Assembly (NCBI RefSeq): GCF_036231905.1
Contig: NZ_JAZARE010000011.1
Location: 1 to 64,000 of the forward strand
Direction: 5' to 3'
DNA length: 64,000 bases
Source: CAMLIZ01 sp036231905
Lineage (GTDB): Bacteria > Pseudomonadota > Gammaproteobacteria > Burkholderiales > Burkholderiaceae_C
Positions 52,254 to 60,636 of the stretch are shown piece after piece. Every line of letters starts with the position of its first letter. Positions within the stretch are counted from its first letter, which is position 1. The notes under the pieces are model-generated. The model saw only the letters and a list, made by a program, of their open reading frames with translations. It ran no database searches and had not been told where the DNA came from. Both the position numbers and the translations under genes were made by a program.

Positions 52254-53564
52254 TCAGCGCGGCGCGTCGTCCAGCGCTGCGTAGTAGCTGTTGATGAACC
52301 GCGCGATCACGTCGTCCTGGTTGTAGGGCAGGTGCTGGAGCAGCAGCAATGCGACGGTGCGTTCCCGCGGGTCGACCTGCACGAAGGTCGTGGCTGCGCC
52401 TTCCCAGCCGAAGGCGCCGGGCGAGCCGAGGGTGAAGCCGTCGCCGGGGTCGTTGAGCACCCGCACGCCAAGGCCGAAGCCCTGGCCCGGTGCGCCGAAC
52501 GGATGCGGATCGGCGAGGTGCTTCAGGTGGTCGGCGGTCATCAGCGCCACCGTCTTGCGGCCGAGGATGCGAACCCCATTGAGCTGCCCGCCGTCGAGCA
52601 GCATCTGGGCGAAGCGCAGGTAGTCGGCTGCCGTCGAGTACAGGCCACCGCCGCCGCTCAGGATGCCGTGGCCGGGGCCCGCTTCGTTGGCGTTGGCCCA
52701 TCCGCTCGGCACCAGCCGGCCCTGGTCGTCGCGCTCGTAGACGGTGGCCAGGCGCGCAAGCTTTTCCTTCGGTACCCAGAAGCCGGTGTCCACCATGCCG
52801 AGCGGGCCGAAGATGCGCTCGCGCAGGTATGCGTCCAGACGCTGGCCAGAGGCCTTCTCGACGATGGCGCCCAGGATGTCGGTGCTGACGCCGTAGCGAT
52901 AGCGCGTGCCGGGCTGCTCGTGGAGCGGCACGGTTGCCAGGCGCGCGATGAAGTCATCCAGGTTGGCCGCCTTCCACAGCCTGGCGCGCTGCATCAGCGC
53001 CGCGGGCAGGGCGTCGGCGGACCAGGGTTCGTCGTAGTAGTAGCCGGAGGTGTGGGTGAGCAGGTCGCGGATCGTGACCGGCCGCCGCGCGGGCTCCAGC
53101 CGCGGAGCATCCGCGGCACCGCCCACCACGACCTGCCTGTCCTTCAGCGCAGGCAGGTACTTCTCCACCGGATCGTCCAGCTTCAGGCGCCCATCCTCCA
53201 GCAGCGTGAGCACGGCCACCGAGGTCACGATCTTGGACATCGAGAAGATGCGGACGATGGAGTCCTTCTTCAGCGGCGCCCGGCTGTCGATGTTCTGCCA
53301 GCCGTGCGCGCGCCAGTCGACGATCTTGCCGTCGCGCGCGATCAGCACGATGCAGCCGGAGTACCGGCCGGCAGCGACCTCGCTTGCGATGCGGCGATGC
53401 AGCACTTCCAGCCGCTGCGCTGAAAAGCCGGCCGCTTGGGGCGCCACCGTTGGCAATGGGGCTGGCGCCGGGTCGCCGGCGTGTACCTGGGTCAGGGCCT
53501 GCAGCAGCAGCGCGCCGAGCGCGGCCAGGGATTTGCGCAGGCGGCCAGTGGGGGACGATGTCAT
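52254..53564 (-). CDS. Serine beta-lactamase-like hydrolase (esterase)
   Basis: 436 residues of the beta-lactamase/class C-like family with signal peptide (LAALGALLLQALTQVHAG). S108-x-x-K111 in IFSMSKIVTS is the catalytic pair and YRYGVSTDILG carries the tyrosine. LLTHTSGYYYDEPW and GHGILSGGGGLYSTAADYLRF are typical of the esterase/D-peptidase-like branch rather than drug-degrading enzymes. The start at 53564 has GAGGAG six bases upstream; the longer frame from 53618 is less likely. In this operon it may remove ester groups from plant polysaccharide. Beta-lactam resistance should not be assumed. Confidence 0.85.
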   Translation of the reverse strand: MTSSPTGRLRKSLAALGALLLQALTQVHAGDPAPAPLPTVAPQAAGFSAQRLEVLHRRIASEVAAGRYSGCIVLIARDGKIVDWRAHGWQNIDSRAPLKKDSIVRIFSMSKIVTSVAVLTLLEDGRLKLDDPVEKYLPALKDRQVVVGGAADAPRLEPARRPVTIRDLLTHTSGYYYDEPWSADALPAALMQRARLWKAANLDDFIARLATVPLHEQPGTRYRYGVSTDILGAIVEKASGQRLDAYLRERIFGPLGMVDTGFWVPKEKLARLATVYERDDQGRLVPSGWANANEAGPGHGILSGGGGLYSTAADYLRFAQMLLDGGQLNGVRILGRKTVALMTADHLKHLADPHPFGAPGQGFGLGVRVLNDPGDGFTLGSPGAFGWEGAATTFVQVDPRERTVALLLLQHLPYNQDDVIARFINSYYAALDDAPR

Positions 53565-53639
53565 GCGGGCTCCTCGGGGCGCCCGCGCCAAAGTGACGAG
53601 TCGGGTGATGGCGTGCATACGCGGGGACCTTTCGCGCGA

Positions 53640-55595
53640 TCAGCGTCCGTACCGCCGCCCGGCCGATTCCAGCGGCCAGTCGTCGGTGCGCAGCGGCGCC
53701 AGCGGCAGGCCGTCGCCGCCGACGATGTTGGCTTCGCTGGGGTTGTTGACCCAGGCGTAGCGGGCGGCCACCGGCACCAGCACCGCAGGGCTGCGCAGCA
53801 CGATGGAGTCGCCCTCGAAGCGCGCCTCCGCAGGCACCCAGCGGCGGTCGGCGCCGGCCAGGTAGAAGCCGCGCAGCGGCTCGCCGGCACGCGCGGTGCG
53901 CAGGCCGCCGGCGGTGTCGCCGAAGCGCAGGCGGAGCTCGCCGCCCTTCGCCTCATGGCCCAGCAGGCGCGGGCCGCCGGCCGGCGCGGCGCGCAGGCCC
54001 AGCTCGTGCAGCGCCAGCGCGGCCAGGCGCTGGCCGACGGTGCGCTTGTTGCGCGGGTGGATGTCGACCGCGTCGCCCACGTCGATGGCCGTGGCCATGC
54101 CGGTGTGGGGCAGCGCCAGGGCCGCGGCCTGGCTGGCGCGCAGCTCGGCCCAGCCGTTGCCGTCGGGTCGGTTGTCGGCCAGCGGGGACCAGGCGGCCAG
54201 CTGCACGAAGAGGAAGGGCATGTTCGGGTCGCCGAACTGGTGGCGCCAGTCTTGGATCAGGCGCTTGAAACTCTCGGCGTAGGCGGCCGCGCGGCCCGCG
54301 TTTTCCTCGCCCTGGTACCAGAGCACGCCGCGCACGGACAGCCCCTGCAGCGGCGCGATCAGGCCGTTGTGGCCCAGAGTCGGCGCGTCGTTTGCCACGG
54401 GGCCGGACGCGGCGGTGATCTGCTCGACGCGCGCCCGCCAGGCGCCGGCCAGGGAGACGCTGCCGGCGGCGGTGTCCAGGCGGAGGTCGGCTGCCTCGCC
54501 ATGAAAGCCGCCGCCACCGCCGGTGTCGGTGACGCGCACGGCGAGCCAGTTGGCGCCCGCGCGCAGCAGGCCGGCGGGCAGCGCGTAGCGGCGCGGCAGC
54601 TCCCAGCCGCACTGGCCGCCGACACGCTGGCCGTTGACCCAGGTCTCGTCGCAGTCGTCCACCTTGGCCAGGTGCAGCTCGGCCGCACCGGCGGCCTGGG
54701 CGGCGCTGAGTTCGATGCGCTTGCGCATCCACACGACGCCGTCGAGGTCGGCCAGGCCCTGGGCTTCCCACAGGCCCGGCGCCTTCAGCGTCGGCCAGTT
54801 GGCGTCGATGTGGTCGCGCGCGGCGGCCCAGCCGCCCGCGTCCGCGCCCTGCACCGGCAGGCCCGGCTGCCAGGCGGCAACGCGACCTTGCACGCGCTGG
54901 CGCAGCCCGTTGCTGAAGAGTGCGTTCTCGGCCGGCAGCGCGCGCACCGCGGGCGCGAGGTCGGGGTCCTGCAGCGCCGCGTCGCGCCGTACCCAGGTCT
55001 CCAGCATCGAGCCGCCCCAGGCGGTGTTGATCAGGCCGATCGGCACGCCCTGCACCGCCTGCATCTGCTTGGCGAAGTGGTAGCCGACGGCGCTGAACTC
55101 CCCCACCTTGCCGGGCTCGGCCACCACCCAGGGCGCCGGCGCGATCTCGGCCTCGGGCTTCACGCTTGCGCGCAGCGGCACGCGCAGGTGGCGCAGCTGC
55201 GCGTTCTGCGGCGTCGCCACTTCCTGCGGGCCGGTGTCGGTCTGTGCCAGCGGCCACTCCATGTTGGACTGGCCGCCCAGCAGCCACACGTCCCCGATCA
55301 GCACATCGTTCAGCTCGACGGTCTGGTCGCCCATGACGCGCAGGCGGTGCGGACCGCCGGCCGGAAGCTCGGGCAGCTGCACGCGCCAGCGGCCATCGGC
55401 GCCCACGCGGGTGCTGGCCTTGCGGCCGGCGAACTCGACGCTCAGGGTCTGGCCGGGCGTGGCCTGGCCCCAGAACTGCAGCGGGCGATCGCGCTGCAGC
55501 ACCATGTGGTCGCCGAACACGGTGGCCAGGCGCACTTCGGCGTGAGCGGTTGCGGCCAGCAGGGTCAGCAAAACGGGGAGGGTGGTCTTCTTCAT
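53640..55595 (-). CDS. SGNH acetylesterase (sialate O-acetylesterase family; CE20-like)
   Basis: 651 residues with signal peptide (MKKTTLPVLLTLLAATAHA). SGNH hydrolase with catalytic S110 in LLGGQSNMEWPL and the Asp/His pair in DAVDIHPRNKRT; a beta-rich insertion at about 265-410 (WVNGQRVGGQCGWELPRRYA) divides the catalytic domain. The database name is sialate O-acetylesterase, but no sialic-acid genes are nearby. Similar enzymes (CE20) in Xanthomonas xyloglucan loci remove acetyl groups from xyloglucan side chains, which fits the GH74 gene next door. It lies 19 bases after the GH31 remnant. Confidence 0.85.
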   Translation of the reverse strand: MKKTTLPVLLTLLAATAHAEVRLATVFGDHMVLQRDRPLQFWGQATPGQTLSVEFAGRKASTRVGADGRWRVQLPELPAGGPHRLRVMGDQTVELNDVLIGDVWLLGGQSNMEWPLAQTDTGPQEVATPQNAQLRHLRVPLRASVKPEAEIAPAPWVVAEPGKVGEFSAVGYHFAKQMQAVQGVPIGLINTAWGGSMLETWVRRDAALQDPDLAPAVRALPAENALFSNGLRQRVQGRVAAWQPGLPVQGADAGGWAAARDHIDANWPTLKAPGLWEAQGLADLDGVVWMRKRIELSAAQAAGAAELHLAKVDDCDETWVNGQRVGGQCGWELPRRYALPAGLLRAGANWLAVRVTDTGGGGGFHGEAADLRLDTAAGSVSLAGAWRARVEQITAASGPVANDAPTLGHNGLIAPLQGLSVRGVLWYQGEENAGRAAAYAESFKRLIQDWRHQFGDPNMPFLFVQLAAWSPLADNRPDGNGWAELRASQAAALALPHTGMATAIDVGDAVDIHPRNKRTVGQRLAALALHELGLRAAPAGGPRLLGHEAKGGELRLRFGDTAGGLRTARAGEPLRGFYLAGADRRWVPAEARFEGDSIVLRSPAVLVPVAARYAWVNNPSEANIVGGDGLPLAPLRTDDWPLESAGRRYGR

Positions 55596-55614
55596 CGGTT
55601 TTTCCGGTCTCTTG

Positions 55615-56114
55615 TCATCGGGAGCGGAAGTGCAGCGCGAGTGCGCGGCCTTCGTATTGCAATGTGCGGGTCTGTTCAGCCTCGCCCGGGGACGCCATCA
55701 CGCGCACGCGCACCTGGCGCCGCGCGGCCATGCCCGGATAGCGCCCCTGCCGCGTGCCGATATGCAGCCTGCGCTGCGCATCGTCCCAGCGCAACGCTGT
55801 GGTGGCGCGTTCGCCGCGCTCGTAGGCGTAGGTCTCGCCGTCGTTCTCGTAGAGCGTGAAGCGGCCGTCGGCGCCGGGGTAGATGCGGATCTCACACGGC
55901 GCATCGGCGTGCTCGCCGGTGTGCTGCACCACCGGGCCCAGCGGCACGAGAGAACCGGCGCGCACGAACAGCGAAAACTCGTCCAGCGCATAGTCGCGCG
56001 CCGCGCTGCGGCCGCCGGCTTCGGCCAGCCCGCCAGCGCGGCCAGGACGCCGCCCACCGCAGCGCGCACGAAACCGCGCCGGCCCGGTGCTTCGGGCGAG
56101 GTCGTAGTGGTCAT
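55615..56114 (-). pseudogene. Remnant of a secreted GH31 enzyme (signal peptide joined to C-terminal domain)
   Basis: The C-terminal part (55615 to about 56030) reads FVRAGSLVPLGPVVQHTGE, CEIRIYPGADGRFTLYENDG and ETYAYERGERAT, the DUF5110/beta domain that ends GH31 alpha-xylosidases. Upstream of ATG 56114 a different frame gives a Tat-like signal, GRRGFVRAAVGGVLAALAGW. The two meet in different frames near 56030, and the whole catalytic barrel, about 600 residues, is missing. This looks like an internal deletion of a once complete secreted alpha-xylosidase. It still sits in line between GH74 and the acetylesterase, so the operon likely once had it. Confidence 0.7.
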
Positions 56115-56142
56115 GTGATGCGTCGGGCGGGAGGGCAAGGTT

Positions 56143-58467
56143 TCAGTTGCTGTACAGCAACCCTCGGCCGGTGCCGCTGACGTAGATGCGGCCGTACACG
56201 TTCTGGTCGGCCGCCATCACGCCGATGCCGCCGAACTGGTGGGCCTCGTCGTTGAAGCGGGTCCAGGTAGCGCCGCCATCGTCGGAGCGGTACACGCCCC
56301 ACACGCCGTTGACCGTGCCCACCACGTACACCGCGGCCGAGTAGACCGCGCCGGCCTTGGCCTTGCCCAGCGCCACCGCGCTGACGCCCTGCGTGCCGTT
56401 GCCCGACGCGAAGTTGCCGAGCTTGGTCCAGGTGGCGCCCGAATCGCTCGAGCGGTAGACGGTGTTGCCGTCGGCCAGCCAGAGGTCGCCGTCGGCGTTG
56501 GGGTTGACCGCGATCGAGGTGGCCCACCAGGCGTTGGGCGCCAGGTTGGCCGCCTCCGAGCCAGCGCTCAGCGTGAAGCTGTGGCCACCATCGGTGGACA
56601 CGTACACCTTGCCTGCCGTGCCCCAGGACGCGCCGCCCGAATCGTAGGCATACACCTTGTTCGGGTTCTTGCGGTCCGCGACCAGGCGATAGCCGCGGCT
56701 CCAGCCCTGGGCGACGCTGGGCAGCGCAGGGAGGTTGGTGGCCGTCCAGCTGGCGCCGTTGTCGGTGGTGTAGTAGGGCACCGAGTCGGAAGGCGCCCAT
56801 ACCGCCTTGTTGCGCGCGGTGACCGCAATGCTCGACGGGCCTTCGGTGTGGGTCGCCCCGCCGGGGGGCAGGGTGGCGAACGTCGCCCAGGTCTTGCCGC
56901 CGTCGCCCGACCAGTAGCCGGTGCCGGCCCCGTTCGAATTGATCCGGCCGATGCCGGCGATGTAGTTCGGATCGGCCCAGGAGATGTCGGCGCTGTTGGC
57001 GTTGCTCCAACCCGTGCCGGGGTTCAGCGTGGGGGCCTTGGTGAGGTCGGTGTGGACCCAGGCGCCGACGTCGCCGGAGCTGTTGACCAGCAGGTAGGGC
57101 GCGCCGGCCGGCGGCGTGACGAGGGACTGGACGGCGATCTCCTCGATGCCCTCGATGGTGCCGTTCCAGGTGGGCGTGAGCGAGGAGGCATTCTGGGTCT
57201 CGACGACGCCACCGCCGTGCACGTGCAGGATGTGCTCGCGGTTGGACGGATCGATCTCGACGTCATCGACCCAGCCGGAGGCGATGTCGCCAGGCATCGT
57301 CGCTTCGATCTCGCGCCAGTTCAGGCCGCCGTCGTCGGACAGCTGCACGATCTGCTGGCCGCTGAAGTTGCCCCAGGTGTTGCTGACGCCCAATGCAATG
57401 CGGGTGGTCGCGCCGCTGCCCGAGACCGACAGGCCGCCGAGGCCGGGGTTCGTCCACTGCGTCGGGTCGACGCTCTTGAGCAAGGTCCAGTTGCCGCCAT
57501 CGAACTTGTAGAGGCGCCCAGGACCGCCGGCGCCCGGCCCGGCGTCCTTCGTGAAGACGACGTAGAAGACGCCGTCGGCAGCGCGCACCATGTGGGGGAT
57601 GTGCATGCCGGAGACCGGGGTCGCCACCGGGCTCCACGAGGCGCCGGCGTCGGTGGACTTGTACAGGCTCGAGCTGAGGCCGGCCGCGCCGACGTAGTCC
57701 GGATTGATCGCGGCATAGAGGGTCTGGGTGGCCGTGCCGCTGCCCTTGGTGCCGGTGTCGAAGACGACCAGGCCCACGCCCATGCCGCTGCCGCCTGCGG
57801 CCTTGATCTGGTCGGCACTCAGCTTCACCGATGACAGCGCAGTGACCTGGGCCCAGGTGCGGCCCGAGTCGGTGCTCTTCCACAGGCCGGCCTCGCGGGA
57901 GCCGTAGAACAGCGTCGAGGGCTTGTTCGGATCGACCACCATGCGCTCGCCGATGGCGCGGCCGGCGTTGTTGCCGCCCAGCGCAAAAGGCAGGCTCACA
58001 AAGGTCCAGGTGTCGCCGCGGTCACTGGAGATGTACAGGCGGCCGTTGCCTTCGAAGGTGTACATGCCGGTGGCCATGTACACCAGCTGGTCGTTGTTGG
58101 GATCGAGGGCGATGCTCTCGATGCCGTGGTACCTGCTCTCGGCGGCCCCGAAACCCAGGCCGTCGGTGATGGGAGTCCAGGACGAGGTGGGCGGGTTCCA
58201 GCGGTAGGCGCCGCCGATGTCGGTGCGGGCGTACAGCAGGTTGGCGGTGGTCGGGTGGTAGATGAGGCCGGTGACGTAGCCGCCGCCGCCGAACTTCACG
58301 CTCTTCCACGTGGTAGCGGTCGCGGTGCTGCCACCGCCGTCCACCGGGGGTGGGGGTGGCGGCGGCGTGCCGCCGCCGCTGCCGCCGCTGCCGCCGCCCC
58401 CACCGCAGCCCGCCACGAGCGTGGCGGCGACGAGGGAAAGAACGGTGAGCTGTCTGCTGTACTTCAT
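56143..58467 (-). CDS. GH74 xyloglucanase, lipoprotein
   Basis: 774 residues. Lipoprotein signal with lipobox LVAGC (C21), a Gly/Ser/Pro linker (residues 22-46), then a two-domain seven-bladed propeller. Sialidase-type repeats are frequent, such as SSDRGDTW, STDSGRTW and STDGGHSF. The catalytic aspartates are D83 in ARTDIGGAYRW and one in SGWVDDVEIDP. It cuts the glucan backbone of xyloglucan. The lipid anchor would hold it on the outer membrane. It stands 28 bases ahead of the GH31 remnant and follows a broken GH97 gene. Confidence 0.93.
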   Translation of the reverse strand: MKYSRQLTVLSLVAATLVAGCGGGGGSGGSGGGTPPPPPPPVDGGGSTATATTWKSVKFGGGGYVTGLIYHPTTANLLYARTDIGGAYRWNPPTSSWTPITDGLGFGAAESRYHGIESIALDPNNDQLVYMATGMYTFEGNGRLYISSDRGDTWTFVSLPFALGGNNAGRAIGERMVVDPNKPSTLFYGSREAGLWKSTDSGRTWAQVTALSSVKLSADQIKAAGGSGMGVGLVVFDTGTKGSGTATQTLYAAINPDYVGAAGLSSSLYKSTDAGASWSPVATPVSGMHIPHMVRAADGVFYVVFTKDAGPGAGGPGRLYKFDGGNWTLLKSVDPTQWTNPGLGGLSVSGSGATTRIALGVSNTWGNFSGQQIVQLSDDGGLNWREIEATMPGDIASGWVDDVEIDPSNREHILHVHGGGVVETQNASSLTPTWNGTIEGIEEIAVQSLVTPPAGAPYLLVNSSGDVGAWVHTDLTKAPTLNPGTGWSNANSADISWADPNYIAGIGRINSNGAGTGYWSGDGGKTWATFATLPPGGATHTEGPSSIAVTARNKAVWAPSDSVPYYTTDNGASWTATNLPALPSVAQGWSRGYRLVADRKNPNKVYAYDSGGASWGTAGKVYVSTDGGHSFTLSAGSEAANLAPNAWWATSIAVNPNADGDLWLADGNTVYRSSDSGATWTKLGNFASGNGTQGVSAVALGKAKAGAVYSAAVYVVGTVNGVWGVYRSDDGGATWTRFNDEAHQFGGIGVMAADQNVYGRIYVSGTGRGLLYSN

Positions 58468-58489
58468 GGGGGAAAACCGGGTTTCAGTT

Positions 58490-58750
58490 TGAATGTCGAG
58501 AGCGCTGCGGCGCCGGTCACGGGGCCGTCATACAGCACGTACGTCGCCAGCGCCTGGCCGCGCGTGGTTGCGTCTGCGGCATCACTGCGCGCAACTCGAA
58601 GCCCTGCGGCGTGGCGTTGCGGAAACCGCCGGGCGTGTAGTCCATCGGCCCGACCAGCATGCGGGTGCGCCGTGAAGGTCCAGCAGCAGGTGACGCCTGG
58701 CTGTCGCCTCGGCCATGCGCTGGTAGAACATGACCATCTCGGCAGCCTTG
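58490..58750 (-). pseudogene. Remnant of a GH97 glycosidase gene
   Basis: Three pieces of one protein are readable in changing frames on the minus strand: MVMFYQRMAEATARRHLLLD followed by LHGA (near 58740-58665), TRMLVGPMDYTPGGFRNATP (about 58670-58600), and TRGQALATYVLYDGP (near 58560-58510). In complete GH97 enzymes these occur in the same order (VDFHGA, MLAGPMDYTPGGF, HQLALYVVYESP). The segments between are deleted and frames shift, so no product is possible. Only the last third of the gene is represented. It lies between the probable promoter (58774-58820) and GH74, as a former first gene of the operon. Confidence 0.65.
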
Positions 58751-58773
58751 GTTCACGATGATCGTCCGGTGGC

Positions 58774-58789
58774 GATATAGCGCTATATC
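58774..58789. promoter_or_regulatory. 16-bp palindrome, LacI-type operator candidate
   Basis: GATATAGCGCTATATC is a perfect palindrome with the central CG usual for LacI-family operators. It lies just downstream of a possible minus-strand -10 box TATTAT (58801-58806), so a bound repressor would block the glycosidase operon. A further inverted repeat, GTTCACG (58751-58757) with CGTGAAC (58792-58798), spans the area. The lacI gene is 100 bases away. Confidence 0.55.
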
Positions 58790-58807
58790 AGCGTGAACGG
58801 ATAATAG

Positions 58808-58820
58808 TTCGACGGTCGAA
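58808..58820. promoter_or_regulatory. Second palindrome in the glycosidase promoter
   Basis: TTCGAC-G-GTCGAA is a perfect 13-bp inverted repeat immediately upstream of the TATTAT box, within an unusually A/T-rich 40 bases. It could be a second operator or an activator site. Confidence 0.4.
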
Positions 58821-58846
58821 TAAATTGGCTCAGGAAAACACCTATT

Positions 58847-58874
58847 CAGGCGTCCGCGCGACCGCGGACGCCTG
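58847..58874 (-). terminator. Strong hairpin terminator after lacI
   Basis: A perfect 12-bp stem, CAGGCGTCCGCG (58847-58858) with CGCGGACGCCTG (58863-58874), and a 4-base loop lie 15 bases past the lacI stop. In the minus direction the hairpin is followed by AATAGGTGTTTTCC, a weak T-run. It separates lacI from the glycosidase promoter. Confidence 0.65.
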
Positions 58875-58889
58875 GCCGGCGGCTCACGG

Positions 58890-60008
58890 TCAGGTGATGG
58901 TCAGAGAAGACCGCCGTGGTGGGGCCAGCGTGGCGCCAGGCACGATCTCGGTGGGCAGGACGATGCTGGATGGCCCGGCGTGGGGCTCACCTTGGTGCGA
59001 CGTGTCGATGCGCCGCACCAGCTCTTCGACGGCGCGCCGTCCGAGCTCGTGCAGAGGCTGGCGCACGGTGGCCATCTGCACCCAGCGCGCCATCAACGTG
59101 TGGTCGTAGCCCACGACGGAGACGTCATCGGGCACACGCAGACCCCGGGCGCGCAGCACTTCCGCGCAGCCGAACGCGATGGCGTCGTTGCCTCCGAACA
59201 CCGCTTGCGGCAACTGCCGGCCACGGTGGCGCCGCAGCCAGTCCTGCATCGCTTCACGGCCGCCCTCGATGGACAGCGGCGCGCGGACCACGTGGCCGGC
59301 CGCGGGTTTGACGCCGGCTTCGGCATGTGCGCGCATGTAGCCATGGACGCGCAAGTTCGGGCCCGAAAGGTCCGACGGCCCAGCCACGTACAGGATGCGG
59401 CGGTGCCCCATGGAAAGCAGCCGTTGCACCATCCCATGAGCGCCGGACTCGTCGTCCGACTCGACGTTCACGGCTCCGTTGACTGATCGGTCGGCCTGCA
59501 CCGACACCATCGGCGTGTGCCGCGGCAACCAAGCGGAACCATCATCCTGGAGACGCGGGCCGAGCAGGATGAGACCATCAACGCGGCCATCGCACAGGGC
59601 CGGAAGACGCGCCGGAGCTTCCGCCCAGTCGTTCAGCGTGAAGACGGCCGTTGTCTGGCCGGCGGCAGTGGCACCTTGAATGACACCACTGAACACTTCG
59701 AGGAAGTAAAGGTTGGGCTCTTCGCCCAGGAAGTTGGCGACGAAGCCGATGGCATTCGTGCGACGGTTGGCCAGCGCGCGCGCGGTCGCGTTCGGCCGGA
59801 ACCCCAGCTGCTCTGCGGCCGCCAGCACGCGCTCACGTGTCTCGGTCGACACGCGCGCCGAGCCACGACGCCCCCCGTTCAGCGCGGATGAAGCGGCCAT
59901 TTCCGACACGCCGGCTGCACGCGCAACGTCCAGCAGCGTGGGTGCGTCGCTTCGGCGTCGAGTCCTGGGTGGTGTCGCGCGAGGGAGTGTCGGCTTCGAT
60001 GTGGGCAC
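58890..60008 (-). CDS. LacI-family regulator of the glycosidase locus
   Basis: 372 residues from GTG 60008. HTH: PTLLDVARAAGVSEMAASSA, hinge NATARALANRRTNAIGF, then a periplasmic-binding-like effector domain (LDGLILL-type strand, GHRRILYVAGPSDL, AVFGGNDAIAFGCAEVLRA, VSVVGYDHTLMARW). The start is uncertain because no good ribosome site precedes the GTG; the Arg/Pro-rich first 20 residues may be untranslated. It lies upstream of and parallel to the glycosidase operon, separated by a terminator and the palindromes at 58774-58820. The inducer is probably a released sugar. Confidence 0.85.
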   Translation of the reverse strand: MPTSKPTLPRATPPRTRRRSDAPTLLDVARAAGVSEMAASSALNGGRRGSARVSTETRERVLAAAEQLGFRPNATARALANRRTNAIGFVANFLGEEPNLYFLEVFSGVIQGATAAGQTTAVFTLNDWAEAPARLPALCDGRVDGLILLGPRLQDDGSAWLPRHTPMVSVQADRSVNGAVNVESDDESGAHGMVQRLLSMGHRRILYVAGPSDLSGPNLRVHGYMRAHAEAGVKPAAGHVVRAPLSIEGGREAMQDWLRRHRGRQLPQAVFGGNDAIAFGCAEVLRARGLRVPDDVSVVGYDHTLMARWVQMATVRQPLHELGRRAVEELVRRIDTSHQGEPHAGPSSIVLPTEIVPGATLAPPRRSSLTIT

Positions 60009-60237
60009 GGAGGTTCGGCGCAGGCACAAGGTCGCAGGGTGGCGCGGCGCGCAGCGGCGCACTGTAGCACCGGCCTCGAGCGCGATGAACGTGATGACCG
60101 CTCGGAGTTCCGGGCGCTGTACAGGAGCGGCCTGTGACGGGTGAAGAGATCGGCGGGGCCAGGCGAAGGCGCGGCTCGGGACAGGTGGCGCATAGAGCAT
60201 TTAACATAATGCACATTGTCGCGCATCCAGAAGCGGC

Positions 60238-60636
60238 CTAGTTGAGGATCTCGCCCATGCCCTCCTGGACACGGCGCCTGAGCTCCTGGACAAACTCGGC
60301 ATCGAACGGCTCCCAGCGTTCGATCTCACCCACGACCCTCAAGGGATGCCGGCTTCTGTAGGAGCGCGTGGGGTTGCCGGGAAACTTCTTGTCCGTCACG
60401 TTGGGGTCGTTCTCGTATTCGCCGGTGGGCTCGACGATGTAGACCCGTGGCTTGCCGGGGCCCCTGGCCATCTCGGCGGCCAGGCCGGCGCCCTTGCTCA
60501 GCGCGGTGAAGTAGACGTGGTTCATCACCAGGCCGTCCTGGTAGTTGGACGTGAAGCCGGCGGTGAGCAGGTCGCCCACGCGCAAGTCCGCCTTGGTGCC
60601 GTGAAAGAACGGGCCGGAATCGAGCTCTGGCTTCAT
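60238..60636 (-). CDS. arr: Arr-type rifampin ADP-ribosyltransferase
   Basis: 132 residues, the compact size of Arr enzymes, which inactivate rifamycins by adding ADP-ribose from NAD+. The H-Y-D triad is visible: H12 in FFHGTKADLR, Y42 in HVYFTAL, and an aspartate in NDPNVTDKKFPGNP. RVYIVEPTGEYENDPN and RSYRSRHPLRVVGE are characteristic. The ATG at 60636 overlaps the TetR stop (ATGA), so it is translated with its regulator. No integron attC site or transposon flanks it, unlike mobile arr-2/arr-3 cassettes. Natural substrate may differ from rifampin. Confidence 0.9.
   Translation of the reverse strand: MKPELDSGPFFHGTKADLRVGDLLTAGFTSNYQDGLVMNHVYFTALSKGAGLAAEMARGPGKPRVYIVEPTGEYENDPNVTDKKFPGNPTRSYRSRHPLRVVGEIERWEPFDAEFVQELRRRVQEGMGEILN

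Noticed and set aside
52254..53564. Beta-lactam resistance gene
   Set aside because: It has the serine-lysine pair of the fold but the other motifs fit esterase/D-peptidase-like members, and it lies inside a polysaccharide operon.
60238..60636. arr as an integron cassette
   Set aside because: No attC-like repeat, integrase or other cassette is seen; the gene overlaps a TetR gene with its own operator.
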